A stretch of DNA of 64,000 bases from Gnetum montanum (Eukaryota; Streptophyta; Gnetopsida; Gnetales; Gnetaceae). The stretch is from assembly GCA_015680685.1 (NCBI GenBank), contig MNCI01033465.1:597942-661941 (forward strand), in the 5' to 3' direction. Under the pieces are notes generated by a model. It was not told the DNA's origin. It searched no databases and saw nothing but the letters and a program-made list of their open reading frames with translations. Of the stretch, positions 23,156 to 36,940 are shown one piece after another. The translations under genes were made by a program, and so were the position numbers. How positions within the stretch are numbered: position 1 is the first letter of the stretch; every line of letters starts with the position of its first letter.

Positions 23156-24379
23156 ATTAACACAACTTGAGATTTTTTAATGCATATTTATCAATGTAGT
23201 GCCCTTATTTACTTGTAAATACGCATGCATCTACCCCATATTGGGCACCATATGTCTAATAGTGTAGCTGAACTCTTGCAATTTTCTTTTGTAATCTTAG
23301 CAATTAGTTAGTAAGTGCCTATGATGTGGATTTGAGTCAATTTTATGATATCTTATTTAAGTAGCATTGTACCTAGACACATTCAATGCACCATAATAAG
23401 ATTGAGATTGATTCATATTCATTATAATACTTTAATATAAAACAAATTTAATCTCAATGAAATTTTCTTTCTATGTACTTAATTAATATTGACATTTTCA
23501 TGCATATTAATCTATTAGTGGAATGAGTGTGGTTAGTCTTGAGCATATACAAATATTTGCTTGGTAATCCTAATGGCATTATTGCTTGGTTTTCCCAATG
23601 GTATAATACTTGGTAATTCTATCAATGGGTATGTGAGTTTAGGATGTGTACAACAAGCTAGAAATAGCCACTCATTGCCCTTAGATAGGCTAGAATTTAT
23701 CTTCCTATTATTAGTTAGATAAATTAAATAATTAATTTTCATGTAATTATATAGCTTAGTCAATATCAATAATCATACACCCCACTTTGGAATAAACTAT
23801 ACATGATAAGGCTATCACATGATTCATACCATATGCCCTATAGACCCATTCACTCTTGATATCAAAATCTAAGCATGTAGACACCATAACAACTTTTACC
23901 CTAGCATCCAAGATTTTTAACTTTTTTTGTAATTACATCCATAGAATAAGAAATAGTTTTCTCCTTGATTTTTATGATGCCACTTGCTTGGATGTTGCTC
24001 TAAAAGAGATGGGTTTTGTCAAGATACCACTTCCCATTGGTTAATAAGATAAAAAAAAAAGGGAAAAGGATTTTAGTTTCTCATGCACCTCTTAAGGATT
24101 GAACTCTAAGAATGGACTGAATTTTGGTTCTAGAAGCATGCTCCCCAAGATAGTCTTGTCTCAAAATGTCAGTAGGTAGCTATATATCAAGATCACCTCT
24201 AATTAAGGTAGAGGTGCGTCTCCTTGAATTGATTACTTAGTTTACATAGTGGGAATTCTTCTGGTAGATTATACTTCCTATTCTTATTACATTTGTTTTT
24301 CTACTTAGAATTGTTATTGCAATCTAGGCTTATTTTCCCTTGACTACAATGGTTCTCCAACCTCAAAAACATGTTGTAC
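23156..24379. other. No recognisable feature
   Basis: AT-rich DNA. Short open stretches on both strands have no family features. The minus-strand stretch at 23,533-23,769 and the plus-strand one at 23,856-24,044 look like chance. Confidence 0.4.
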
Positions 24380-24870
24380 GTCATCTACAATAAATAAAGT
24401 TTGATATTAATTATTTAATATTTTTCCTCAATGATCAACCCTCACTAAACTCTTATTTAGATTAAAAATTTTTAAAAATTGGTTTTTAAGGCTTATGGTA
24501 TTTGTGAAACTAAGTTCCTAGGGTCGTAAGGTAACTACAATGTTGAATTATTAGTTAATTTTATTATTAGTGTTACCTTTTTATTCAAAAATAAAGATGC
24601 TAGGACAACTTCAAATTATATGTTCTAGGATCCTTACGACAAAGATATCAACTTTGGAAGCTCATAGGTCTTTGAATGAGTCAATTCTAAGGTCTGGATT
24701 ACAAAATATCATGGTTATAAGGCTCTAGACTCTTGGAAAAACAAAAAATCATTGAGTATTTGAATGAGAATGTAAATAAATCAAGGGTCATGAGTATGTA
24801 TATATATATATTACTACGATGTTGTAGGAGATGTGATGTTGTAGCCTCTAGGAACTTTGTTTTTCACTTT
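24380..24870 (-). mobile_element. LTR-like region, relative of 7,230-7,743
   Basis: Aligns in the same orientation with the LTR-like block at 7,230-7,743; shared blocks include 'cttacgacaaaga' / 'cccacgactaaga' and 'aaggctctaga' / 'atgggctctaga'. Its position left of the second Athila-like element is also the same. A TA-rich tract at 24,799-24,811 lies where the other copy has its TATA box. Ends are not defined. It is the best candidate for the 3' LTR of the second Athila-like element. Confidence 0.35.
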
Positions 24871-26639
24871 ATTTTTGGAGTTTTTTGATACTTGATTTTA
24901 CAATGTTGATGGATTTTGAGTTTACTAGGCTATTACATGGGTCTCACTAATGCTCTGAAATATTAGAAACCATAAGAAATGAATATTATAGTTGTAAAAT
25001 AGCTAAGAATTAATGGAGTTTAAGTAATATTTATTAAAATTCAATTGAAATGAAAGAGAAGGGGTTCTACAAGAATGCATGAACTAGGAAAAGTTACGCA
25101 TGTTATGTTGAAGATGTAAAGATGGTCAGTGATCATGATCAACAAGAGTTATGTAAATGGATCCTCCTAAAAGTAGGATTCTATCATTAATGCTCTTACA
25201 TAACCACTTCTATGGTTGTTTTGAATATGCTAGAAGTCGAATGTTGATCATGCCAATGTACCAGCAACATACAACTACATTGATTAGAATTCTACACTCA
25301 ACTACATAAAAATATAGAATTCATAATTGCATGATGTTAGTAAGGTGAGATGGATGAAGTAGGGATTGGAGAATTGAAATGTGAAATACCTTATCATGGT
25401 TATAATGGCTCTCACATGTAATGCGTGGTTAAAATGATCATTATATTTATCCATAGGGACTCTAAACTAAGTCTAAAAACTATCAATGATATTGAACTAC
25501 ACCATTCTAGGCCTACCACAATGACAGCACTAGCAACCATATGAATACATTACCACTCAACAAGAAAGTAGGGAAATAATTCATTTGAAAATAATAAATT
25601 AATTAATGCTATTAATTTGTGGACCTTGACTATTGGTTAGAGGAGAGTCTTCAAACATGGATAACTTGCCTTTGTAGCCTTAGATGCATTGCTAATCTTA
25701 TTAGAGAAGCATTTTCAAACATGGGTCACATGCCTTTTTGTTAGTACCCTAAGAATTGGTTTCATATAAATAAATTAATTATTTTATTGCTTGTGCTAAA
25801 GGTTAATTGTCATAATTACATGCCTTTCAAGTGCCAAAAGAAAACAATTTTTAAAATGATTTTCCCAAATTAGAATTAAAACATGAGTGATAATGCATCA
25901 ATGTGGGACCAATGGGATTAGGGTTGAATTCTAGAGAAATAAAAAAATCCTCTTAATGTCACATTCTTGTAATAACCTTTTAGTCCTTCCTTCTTTCTTC
26001 AAAGCATAGTGGTCATGAGGTAATTTAAATTTTTAATGTAATAGGAAAAAATTATTCTAATAATAAGTGCCTCTTATAATAGAGATAGAGGGAAGGATGA
26101 CTTGGTCTCATTTTGATTAAAATTCCAAATCGTGATGCTAATTCTTGCATTATGATTAACAATAGTATTATTAATAAAAACATGAAAAATATCAGCAAAA
26201 GCATAAGTAAATGAACCAAGAAAATAGAAAATTATAAAGAAATATGAAATAGTAAGAAATAGAAAAAATACTAAGAATTAGACAACTCAAAATGATTAGA
26301 AAGTTAAAAAAGGAAAATGATGAAAAAATATAAATCAAAAAAGTAAAAATATCACACAACTTTTAAATTAAATTGAGATATATGCTTCACAACTAAGGTC
26401 TAAGGAGAAGATGTTCAAAATGAAGTAGGCAACAATAGTTATGATGATAGTTGAGATGGGCATGGTTTTCATGGGTTTCCTTTATAGTTTTATTTGTGGT
26501 ATGTTAACCTTCTAGTTTCAAAGGATGATAAATCTAGAAGGCACCTAATTGATAGACTACATGGAACAATGTAGGATCCCTTTCAAAGAATATAGAATTT
26601 TGTGCATTGGAACACATGGCTTAGATTATAATACAAAAC
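24871..26639 (-). other. Non-coding 3' tail of Athila-like element 2
   Basis: AT-rich, no gene. It resembles 7,744-9,258 in places: 25,620-25,740 has 'gtcttcaaacatgg' and 'tcacatgcc' like 8,470-8,500. It sits between integrase and the LTR-like block. Confidence 0.35.
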
Positions 26640-27620
26640 CTTGTTTCCTAGTTATATTTTTAGGTACTTAATCCTCATAATGTGACTTTTGTAATTATGG
26701 AATTTCTGGACTTCATTGTGCATAAGGGTACTCATGTAATTTTCATCTAGCATATTTAGGTCCATAAACATTTCTCATCATGCTAGAGTTAAATCCAAGT
26801 CAAGGTCATATGAAATGCTTAGTGTATGAAATTTGACTTGGATTTGTAATTTTGGTAGTTTTATACACAATAATTTGTAGGAAGAATACTCTATAGAAAG
26901 TTTTCATGTAGATTTATATGTCCATATGACATCATTAAGTTTTTTTCTCCAATCCTTTTTATATTTATTAATTGTAGGAGTTAAGATCCTAGTGATCTAC
27001 CTATTTATAGCTTTGGCTTGGTTATTAGCTTGGGGATGGTATGGAGTAGTTAGTTTATGATCTACCTCTAAGTGTTGCATGAGTTGTTTGAATTTTACCT
27101 TTGTAAAGTATGTTAAATTATCTAAAATAAGCACACCTAGCATGCCAAGTTTGTTTATGATATGCTACTCAAAGAATTTGATAGTAGTTACTATAATATA
27201 ATTAGTGACTATAACTTCTTTAGCCCACTTGATGCAATAGTCTATAATAACAATGTTTTTGGTGCACATCTTTTCATTTGATGTAGGAGTGATAGGGCTT
27301 ATAAAATCAATTCTATAGAGATCAAATTACTTTAGTGGTTCCAATTTCACAGTTCATCAAAGTGAGCTATTACTCCACCATCTTTTTGATAATGTTTGTA
27401 GAATGTAGTAAAGTAATGTGCATCTCTAAAGAGTGTTGGCAAGAAATATCTAGCCTTAAGGATTTTTATGGCTATTCATCTTTAATTGTAATAGCCACCA
27501 CAAGGCCATTCATGCATGTCTTAGAGAACCCTCAATTGATTTTTTTTGGGTACAAAATAGTGAACAAGGCCATCTATATATATCTTGTAGAATTTTCCCT
27601 CTATATTCATGTTTGATTAA
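26640..27620 (-). pseudogene. Integrase of Athila-like element 2, decayed
   Basis: On the minus strand the core reads RIDFISPITPTSN at about 27,285-27,325 (first Asp). The second-Asp region follows with ILDN.TYFTK near 27,110-27,140, then TPYHPQANNQA and KKDWRKKL. The C-terminal end reads YDLDLDLTLA near 26,790-26,820. Frames shift several times and stops are common. The order and form match the Athila-like integrase at 9,259-10,220, with more damage. Confidence 0.7.
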
Positions 27621-27639
27621 GTGGCTCTTCTATTAGTTC

Positions 27640-28330
27640 AATTTCAAATTTGTCTTGATGAACCTTTTGATCACTTGCTCAAAATGGTTCAAACCTTGTT
27701 AAAATGAAAGTTGTAGATAAAGAAGTCATCCATGAAGACTTCCATACAATTTCTGATTTTCCTTTAAAAGATGTTGAGGATGAGACATTGAAATGTTACA
27801 AGGTTGTTACATAAGGTAAATGACTTCTTCTTATATGCAAATATCCTCTAAGGACTCATGAAAGTTATTTTGGCTTGGTATTTAAGCGCACTTTGGATTT
27901 TATTATATCCATTATAACCATCTAAAAAACTATAGTATTTATGTCCTACAATTGTATCCAAAACCTGGCAAACAACTGACAATGAAAAGCGGTTTTTCAA
28001 CATTTTCATGTTTTACTAGCCTAAAGTTGATGCAAAAATCTACCATTTTCTTCCTTTCTTTGGTAAAGTCATAAGTGATTTAATCCACTCACTATTTGCC
28101 ATAGGATAAATGAATTCTACCTTGAGTAGTGTCAATTTCTTACTTAATGATCTCCTTTAATTTGGAATTTAGCCTACACTATGTTTGGTACCTTGGCTTC
28201 ATTATAAGGTCAATGTATATGCAATGCTAGCATATATGTGGATTAGTGTGTGTGATCTTGTTGTAATATTAGGTAAAGGCTATTGAACATTTATTAATCA
28301 ATTTTAGCAACTCTTATTTCTACTTCATTG
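27640..28330 (-). pseudogene. Reverse transcriptase of Athila-like element 2, decayed
   Basis: Minus-strand RT remnants: FIYPMANSEWI at about 28,080-28,115 with LPKKGRK just after it, and the catalytic VFMDDF at about 27,721-27,745. The element is shorter between these than an intact RT, so parts are lost. The upstream linker runs on to about 28,950. RNase H could not be placed with confidence. Confidence 0.65.
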
Positions 28331-29300
28331 TCAACTAGACATTGATAATTACTAGCATTTCATTTTCTAGAAAGACATCTAGTAACTATAGTAATTTTTT
28401 AACTCTATTGGTTCTTGTATCAATTCTTCGAGGATTTGCAACCTTCCAACCAATCAGTGTTCTCTTATTATACATGACTTGATTAGAAGAATTGTTATTG
28501 CATCTCTTCCATCTCATCCAAGTTATCTATGTAAGAGTTGATGAATCTTTTTACGAATTCCATGCAAATTTTTGATTTGCAACTACCCTATGTTGTCAGT
28601 CACTAAGTGCCTTCTTACTTAGTAATTTCTACATACATGCATCTCTGAATACATCTCCTCTATGCACTTACTATATGATTAGATTTTTGTTTGCTTGACA
28701 TTCTATACTTCTTCAAGAAGTTGCATCCCTCATTATTGTATGTAATGTATGGAACTTGATGTTTCTTCACTATGACATGTTTACATTTCTTGTAAATCTC
28801 CAAGAAAAGATCTTTTATGCTCACCTTAGAATTGATAGTGCTAATTCATTCACTTTCTATGATGTTGGGGAATTCTTCTTTCTCCTAGATAAGACCATCT
28901 ATTAATGGTGATCACCATGTTATCAACTTGTATCAAAGAAATAGTAAAGGATTGGTCTACAAGCTCTAACTAAATGCTAGTTTTTCTCATTGGAAGAAAG
29001 TTCTAGGCTTTGTACATCTCTTGAGAAATAGGGTTTATGTTTAAACTTGAGTCTAAAAAAGCTTTGCAAAATGGATTTTTAGAAATTTGCAGGTAAATTA
29101 GAGGGCTTCCTAAATTCATTCTTTTCTTTAGTAGAGCATACACTCTTATCTAATTAGTTATGACATATGTAAGCATGATATTTCCTATTTTTTTATTTGA
29201 ACTAGTGATGATTGCTAGCTCTTGAATGAGATCGGTATGTGCTTTTATCATGAGAAAAGAAGTCGCCTCTTATGGATCCTACATTAGACTTGGTTGATTG
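28331..29300 (-). pseudogene. Protease and linker of Athila-like element 2
   Basis: The protease signature is reduced to KAFLDSSLNINPIS at about 29,020-29,070, where an intact copy would have ALLDLGASVNL. The surrounding sequence aligns in order with 12,801-13,600, but without the solo LTR. No intact frame remains. Confidence 0.45.
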
Positions 29301-31290
29301 GTAGGTCTATTATCTTCTTTTGTAGATATGGAAACCATCCTAAAGAAGGATTGCTCCTCAGGCTTATGATCTAAGCTACTAGCACTATCATTTTATTAGT
29401 TCATGATAGTACAAGTGGTGTTCTTTTGTTGCAGTTAAGTTGATAACTTCCCTTACATTAGTGGAGGTGGCATAGGTGGAAAAGGTGTATGAGAGTATTA
29501 AGAAGGATGTAACAGATGGTGAGCGATGTATGATGGTGATTCAACATGAGGTGTTGTGAGGCATTGATATTTTGGAGGATAAAAGAAATGATCAAAGATA
29601 TGTGCAAAAGGACCATTATAAAAAAATTATAGCTTATTAGACATAACACCAATATGAGTCTAGTTGGAAATAGGGATATTATTGCCTAGGTGGTGACATC
29701 CCCATGATTATAGATTTTTCCATTGTTACTAGTAGTAGTCTTGAGGTTGAGATGGAATTCCAGATAGATAAAAATGTTGATTCTTGAATTTCCTATAATT
29801 ACATTGTGGATAAGATAATCTTCTAGGCATCAACTTCTTCACAAACTTGGAGTTCAAAGCATAAGCTCTAGAATCCTAGAGATGTGATATGACTAGGCAA
29901 TCATTCTTTAGATGTTTATAATGACAAATGTTACATCCATAATATTTCATAAGGTTTGAATCTAAAACCTCTTTTATTTTTGTAGCTTTTCATTTTTATC
30001 AACAAGATTCATTGCTTGTTTTCTTATCTTTTTCTTCTTCTTATCTTGGTTTCTACCTTTGGGCTATTATATTTATTCCTAAATTTTCAAAGTGGATGTA
30101 AATTTTTAATCTATTGAATTCCACATCTTGTTTACCTTTACCACTATTTTTCTGATCAATTTTTGTATTGGCAAGATATTTCATGAAACCACCTCATCAA
30201 GTGGTGTTCCTTCTTTTTGAAGATCATAGATATGAATCTTCTTCTTGGAAAAGGCTAGGTCCTTGTTCTTATCCTATGCACTCTTCCTTTTTCATAGCTC
30301 TTCTTATTTTTCCACCTATCGATGAGTCTTTGTATATGATGGGATCTAACTTTGATAGTCTACCTTAATCATATATCCTAAGTCTCTTCCTTGTTCTATT
30401 TCAAAGCCAATTTATGATGTGATGAAGTTATTCCTTTTGAGAAAACCCATGGCCTAAATGTCTATGTAGCAAATAATAGTATTTTCTGAAGGCTACACCA
30501 AGGAATTCATGATTTCCTTACTTCAATTAATGGATTTAGTTTCATAAATTAGACTCTTTGGAGTATGTATTGTATTTTTCATTAAAGAGCTTAAGCATAA
30601 TGGACCACTACTAGATTGAACTTGGCTATAATAATCTATACCAACTTCTAGCTCCATTAGGTAGTATTCTTAGAAATACTTTTAACTTCTACCACTTGCT
30701 TTCAAATTTTTGCAAAGTGCAAGCATCATGAATGACTTGCATATGATGCTATAGATGAGAATTGTAGCATCTCTCAAACTTTGGGATGTTATTAATATTG
30801 AGCTATTTGATGTGGCTACCTTTCTAATGCCTATGGAAAATTTTCACTGCCTTTTGAATTTGTATCATACTTATAGTATTCAACATATGTCCATCATCAT
30901 TAGGCATGTCATAATCATAATGTCTATCTTTATTCACTTGATCATGCTAGTCTTATTTATGCTACCTTTGGTATCTTCTTTTATGTCTTTGGTTTCTATC
31001 TTTATCTTCATCTCTATTCTTGTCACAATATTTATCATGGTTCATCTTGTCATGATTATTGTAACCACTTGGAGTTTTCTACATAAGTTAAAGTGTCAGG
31101 TACATTCTATCACTTCTCATCTTAAAGCCATCTTTAGCATTCTAGATTTGACATCCTACATTATTAGCAACATGGTCTCTATTCTTTGTCTTCAATGTTT
31201 GCCAAAAGTAATGTCTTATGTTATCTACAATATCATTTTTGGTTGCTCATCTATGATATTCAGTTTTAACATTAGACATTAGCTCCTATG
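29301..31290 (-). pseudogene. gag: Gag of Athila-like element 2, decayed
   Basis: A zinc knuckle at 29,905-29,945 reads CNICHYKHLKNDC, which fits C-x2-C-x3-H-x4-C and keeps all four ligands, unlike element 1. At 30,850-31,280 the minus strand encodes a D/N/K/R/H-rich segment with MPNDDGHMLN and IQIQKAVKI, equivalent to 15,190-15,440. A 175-codon open stretch on the plus strand (30,755-31,282) is the antisense of this segment and is not counted as a gene. Confidence 0.55.
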
Positions 31291-32518
31291 TTGATCATGC
31301 CTTCATCTTTTTGGAAAAATCAACTTTTTAATATACAACATTATTTCTACTCTTCAATGTTATGCATCAATCTTTCTTTAGATGTTCAATGTCATTTTTC
31401 ATATTAGCTATTTACATGTCATTTCTCCTATTCATAGTCTTCTAAAAGATTATGTGAACCCAATGCATCATTTCTTTACAATGTACAAGGCATTTTTAAT
31501 CTATAAATAGAAGGATACTTCTAAAAAAAAGGATTAGTAACTAGTTGGAATCTTTCTAACTATTTGACTACTAAGAGCAATTGGCTTCTTGCTCACATAT
31601 TAGAGATTTGAAAAAATTTCTAAGGACTCAACCTTTTTGTAGAACAAATGTTTTCTTTCTAGAGATTATTAGTTCCTTTTTAATTTTCTCTATCCTTCTT
31701 CACTCACATATTTGTATCCCCTTCATGCTATCCTCTTAATACATAGAGATCCCTTTAGATCCATGCCAACACATCAATCTAGTACAATCTTTCCTTGTCA
31801 GCTCTTAAATCTACAATTTTCTTGTTGAATCCACATCAAGAACATGCATCAGAGAGGGAATGGGATAACACATCTCCTCGTTGAACATCCATGATTCCTA
31901 ATTTATTTCTTAGAATTTCTATAGTAGATTCCTAGGTTCTCTTTTTGAATTTTTGATTCTTGTTCATTTTCTATTTTTCATCTATAGGATTGTATTGAAT
32001 CTATTTTAAGAATTTCCTTTTGTATCAAGGGTGTATCCCCTTAATAGAATTGAGTTTTTTACCTTTTAAAAATTATTTTATCACCATTGTTTCTCTATTA
32101 TCCACATGCATGTTTCATTTCATTTGATATTGTATTGTGCATGCATTTCCTGTTCATTCTCATTTTTCTAGCCATTCCACACATGCTATTATTTACTTCA
32201 TAATTACTAGTATTTGAAAAAAAATTTAATATTTTAGGTTGTTGGATTTTTCCAATGATTTGAAAGTCCCCTTTGATTTGAGGAAGTTACTTTCTTTAGA
32301 CCATTTCTAGGATTAACTCTCTATCTACACATTTTCTAAGTGTCAATGATGTGTCTCATTGAAACATTAGTGTCATGTCATTTCTATGTGAATTTTACAT
32401 TTCCTTTGGATAGAGAATTCTCATCCTTTGTTTCAAGTGCAAACCTATTTGCAAGAAAACCAAAGCTCTAGTAACAATCCTATGAAGTCACAATTACTTT
32501 TGTAACACAATCACAACT
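31291..32518. other. No assigned feature
   Basis: AT-rich DNA between the Athila-like gag and the plus-strand Tat gag. A plus-strand CTATAAATAG at about 31,500 could be a TATA box. I found no LTR ends, no primer-binding site and no gene. Confidence 0.35.
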
Positions 32519-34480
32519 ATGACATTATCTTCTAATTCAGGTTTCTCCAAAATTCATAAGCTTATTAACCTAAGGAGAAATTAGGAATTTTCAAAAGGGT
32601 TAAGCTTAAGCAACTACAAGATTGCTTATGCCAAATAAGATCTAGGCTACTTACTTATAATAGACATGCTCAAGCTCAGGGTAGAATATGAGTTAGCTAA
32701 TGATATATCATCATTTCCTTCTAATTCAAATCATCTAATTAAAATCAATAACAAGAAATCTAGGAAAATTATAAACTTCATCATGAAGCAGAACAAGATG
32801 TAAGAAAAGATACATATTTAGATCAAAGAGGCTAGAATAAGAACCATTCTAGATAAATCTCTTGGTTGTCACATCACCATTAGAGGAAGGAGAGGAAGCA
32901 TAGCCTATAAATCAGATATTCATCTAATATATGAAGATGAAGAATAGCTAATAGGGGAGCTTGGCAAAACTAATCCTCTATCACATCATATCCATAACAT
33001 TAGCATCATAGTTTCTTAGAGTTCTTTACAAGGATCTATTCTCCTTGCCATGGAACCAGTCAACCTTCCTGTAAGCTCCATTCCTTCTTACTATTTGTTT
33101 TCTCCCGATAACATTAGAATTACTCATTTCATCTTTCAGTTCTTCATTCTATCTTTTAGATCCACATATTCCATTCCTTAACCATAAGCTACCATACCCC
33201 CTTTTCAATCCATTCCACTTCTTTTTTTCACTACTCCTCCATTGTTTTGCATTTCCTAACCTACTAATATATCTTCCTTTCTTATGTACTTTCCTAACTC
33301 AATTTCATTGGGTATACTTGCTTCCAAAACCTTTGAATCCATTCCATACATGCATCCTTCCTTGACATCATCACTAACCACTATAGGTCTACTTACTTTT
33401 TACTCTCCTATAAATGATCAATAGCTATTAGCATTGCTCAATGATGTGATGCTTTGTCTCCAACACATTAAAGACAAGGTAACCAAGGAATTAAATATGC
33501 AAGAAAATTCTTTTGTTTCCTTGGATTGGATCCTAAGTGATCCTATAAGCTCTACCATTTCTTTGCCAATCTTACCTAAGTTTCACTGCCATCTTTCAGA
33601 AAGTACAATGGCAAAACATGGGATCCAATGAATCATGTGGTCACATATAAAAAATGCATGCTTTTAACCCCTTATCCTCATATTGTGTTGAAATGATTCT
33701 CCAACTCTTTCTTTGAAAGAGCTATAAAATGATATAGATCTCTAGCACATGGGTTTATTACCTCTATGGAGCAACTACTCATAGCTTTCTTAAAATGCTT
33801 CAAGTCTAATGTTTTGTATATTACAAGTATTATGTTATTCATATCTATCAAATAAGATCCAAATAAGTCCAATGACAAATTTATCTCTTGATGGATAACA
33901 ACATTACCTAAACTACCTTATCATTTGTAGGAATGCATCTATAAGACATCTTTGAAGGTACAATGATTGATTACATTCAGAAGAGGATAACTTATCCTAA
34001 GTTCATTTCTTGCATGATGCTTTTATGGCTACCAAACATAGCTACTATTCAATGCAGTGACGAAGAATTTCTATCTTGAAACAAGGCTAACAAGGTTGCG
34101 AAACAAGAGAAGGGATAATTAACTTCTCAGGTTATTTCTTATTTTTCTAAGTGACAAAAAAATGCTCCCTCTACTCAAAAATGTAGGCCTCAAATAAATA
34201 GTAACCAATACACTAAGATACTCATAAGGTACTCTCTTCTTGTAAATAATCTTCTTATGGATCTTAAGAGGAAGCAAGGTTCTAATAAAAAAAGAGCACG
34301 CTACTATTATATTCAACTCATAGCCATGAATCCTTCTCAACAACAAGAAGGTAAGGCTAATATGCCTAAGTGGTATGAGTACTAGTAGCATTATTACTAT
34401 CATGAGACTGCTAGTCATGACATACATAACTTTAGGAATCTAAAAGATGACATCTAGGATCTCATAGGTAAGGATAAGAT
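32519..34480 (+). pseudogene. gag: Tat-like gag, plus strand, decayed
   Basis: Starts MTLSSNSG at 32,519. NYKIAYAK and VEYEL match the YNF.YAKI and YELIH blocks of the gags at 5,812 and 17,231. From 33,580 to 33,960 the typical gag core appears: LPKF, a W..IKNACF-like block, then MEQLLIAFLKCFKSN and SNDKFIS. From 34,330 to 34,450 a remnant of the zinc-knuckle region reads HYYHETASHDIHNF, then LKDDI and LI. These are the usual C-terminal landmarks of Tat gag. Stops and shifts are frequent. It ends about 280 bp before the LTR at 34,760, which points the other way. Confidence 0.6.
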
Positions 34481-34759
34481 AGTGATGGAAAGTGAGCCAT
34501 CCACTATGCATCTAGACAACCAACAAATGGAAGTATTTCAAAATCCCTTAGGAGCTAGAGGTAATATTTTAGCTTTCAAGTTTGAATATAAAGCTTGTAA
34601 CTCCCTACAAGCCTTACATCATTCGCTAGTCTAATTAAATGCATCACTAACAACCTTCATCATGATCTCAAAATTTTTATGTAATTTATTGGTCTAACTA
34701 TACTACCATCTTCCTTTCACATTCATGTTATTCCAAATAGCTAGATCTTAGTTACATCT

Positions 34760-35823
34760 TATAACACCAAAAAAATTCAATGCTAGAAAAACTGAAAATT
34801 TCTAGTGAAACGGTTTTATTCCAAATTCCACAGGCCTTGTGAAAGAGATCTAAAGCACCCTAAACAATCTTGTTGATTACCTAGGGACTTAGAATTCATA
34901 AAATAATGTAAATTGAATATCAATATAAATTAAAATCTAATTCTAGAGAAATAGAGAATAAACTTGCACTAAATAAATGAACTGCAAATTGTATTAAAAT
35001 AATAAAGTGTTTGCAAGAATAAATTTTAAAAAGTACAAGTTTATGTGCTTAGAATGCACAAAGAGCTATATAGAAGATGCTTGAAGTTTGATTGAAGTTG
35101 ATAGAGTATGTCCTGCAGTTAGCTTCATTATTTGAATGCTTAAAGTTTTGCCCCTAAAGCTCCTTGTTGGTTAATCTACACTAGATCTGCATTGTTGGTT
35201 GCTGGACTTTTGTTTGATTCGCATTACTTTGAAAGTATCTAGTTTAGCCTAAGTGCAATTTTTTCCAAAGTCATTTTGAAGTGGTCAAGCTTGGTTTAAA
35301 TAGGTCATTTGGTGTTTGATCCATTGTTGATAATTTCTATCATGGTTGCTAACAAATTGTTGCAAATTTTTAATGTTGTGGGCCATCCAACCCATCCTTC
35401 ATTTATACCCTAGCTTTCACATAAATACGTTGGCCTCCACATGAAAATTAAAGTCCAACAATTTATAGCTAGCTGCAAATGGTTCTAACATATAAATTAC
35501 TAAGGCCAAAATAAACTTTGTGAAAAACCCAAATGTGGTGATTGCCAAGGAATCTTGAGCCTTTCCAAGCCTAGGCACATGCATGATATAACTTTTTTTA
35601 CTTAGAAAGTGAGGCAATAACAACTTATGAATAATTTTTAGCCTCCATAAGTTAAAGTATGTGAGATTGCAACCTATGAGCTATAAATTTTACATTTTAT
35701 AATAAGATCCTACCTCAAGTTCATTAGTGAAGTTTATAATGCCAAGTGCTAGAAAAAATAAGGTAATTATATATGCCAGTATTTTACACTAAATTACAAT
35801 AGTTTCGATCATGAGTTGTAACA
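34760..35823 (-). mobile_element. Tat-family LTR, copy 4 (3' LTR)
   Basis: 1,064 bp between TATAACACC (for TGTAACACC) and TTGTAACA. It contains 'gctagaaaaactgaaaat', 'cctagggactta' and a TTTAAATAGG block near 35,303. A 3' UTR and a minus-strand Tat pol lie to its right, so it is the 3' LTR of that element. The 280 bp to its left (34,481-34,759) hold nothing recognisable. Confidence 0.65.
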
Positions 35824-36940
35824 TGAATTTCCTTTTTTGTGTTTCATTGACTCCTCTTTGTTGATGTATTGAGGATTGACCTGAGAGACATTAATAAAGA
35901 ATGCAAAACATCATCACCAGTCTATCACTAGTGGTTCCTCTCCACACTTGATTTTGTGGTTGTCAAACCATGTCAAAGAGTGCTTGTGATAATAAGATAA
36001 GGTTATGATAGGATGATATAGGTTTGAGGCTATATCTGGTTATGAGGGAATGTTCACAGGGGTTAACAATGAATTCCACATGTTGGCATCATGCTTATGG
36101 TATGATAGTGACATGCTTGTTTATCAGTGTAGTCTTCATGCTTCATTCGTTGAAGTGTTAGTTACTTGATAATGTTTTTAAGGAACCAACACTCTGCTCT
36201 AAGGCTTCTTTAGTCATTAGGCTCCTCCCTTTGCTTGTTTGGGCTATTGATTTGACTTTTGATCTTCATTGGCCTCTTAGCTTTCTTGGAAATTTGCTTC
36301 CCCATTTTTCTTTCAGAGCAAAACCTTAGATTTGTTACACCCAATGAACTTGACAATGGAGCATGACGAAGGAGATGTCACATGGCCATAGTGCATGAGC
36401 TTCAAACATATTTCATTAGTATTGTTTAGGATGAGGAAAGTTGTAATCAAGCTATGGGATTGTGGCTCAAGGGAAGTAATAGAAGTGGTATGAAATAAGC
36501 ACTCTTAACACTGTAAGATTGGTTAACCAAATCTATGCATCAAGGTCAAATGGTAACTTGTTGTTTCAATGAGTAGCACATTTGCCATAACTTCTAGGCT
36601 TCATCTTGCAAGCACAACTACAAGAGAATAGGAAAACAAGATAAAGCAAACATGTTATTACAAAACATTGTATAGGGCTACATGAGATAACTAGCAAACT
36701 AGGCCACCATAGGCTACTATCAGTTCAACATTGAGAGATCCATGCCATGTGCATCAGATTTTATAAAGCTTGCAATTCACTCATTGTGCTAAACAGAGAG
36801 AGATAGATGGAGGTCATGCAAGCTCGATTGTTATTAGTTGTAAAGATCATCAATGTCGATTGTTGATTCATGCCCATAAATAAAATCACATTATATGTAA
36901 TAAGACTTGAGATACGAATGATTAACTAGATTTACCAATT
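35824..36940 (-). other. 3' UTR of Tat element A
   Basis: Non-coding. It begins next to the LTR with the conserved 'tgaatttcc' and 'gaggattgacc' blocks and aligns with 20,190-21,238 in reverse complement and partly with 54,431-54,560. A long 3' UTR is usual for Tat elements. Confidence 0.5.

Noticed and set aside
24799-24811. TA-rich tract as a host promoter
   Set aside because: It falls inside an LTR-like block and there is no host gene downstream.
30755-31282. 175-codon hydrophobic open frame on the plus strand, like a membrane protein
   Set aside because: It is the antisense of the D/K/R/H-rich gag segment of the second Athila-like element. Antisense of such codons gives I, L, V, F and S, so the hydrophobicity is an artefact.
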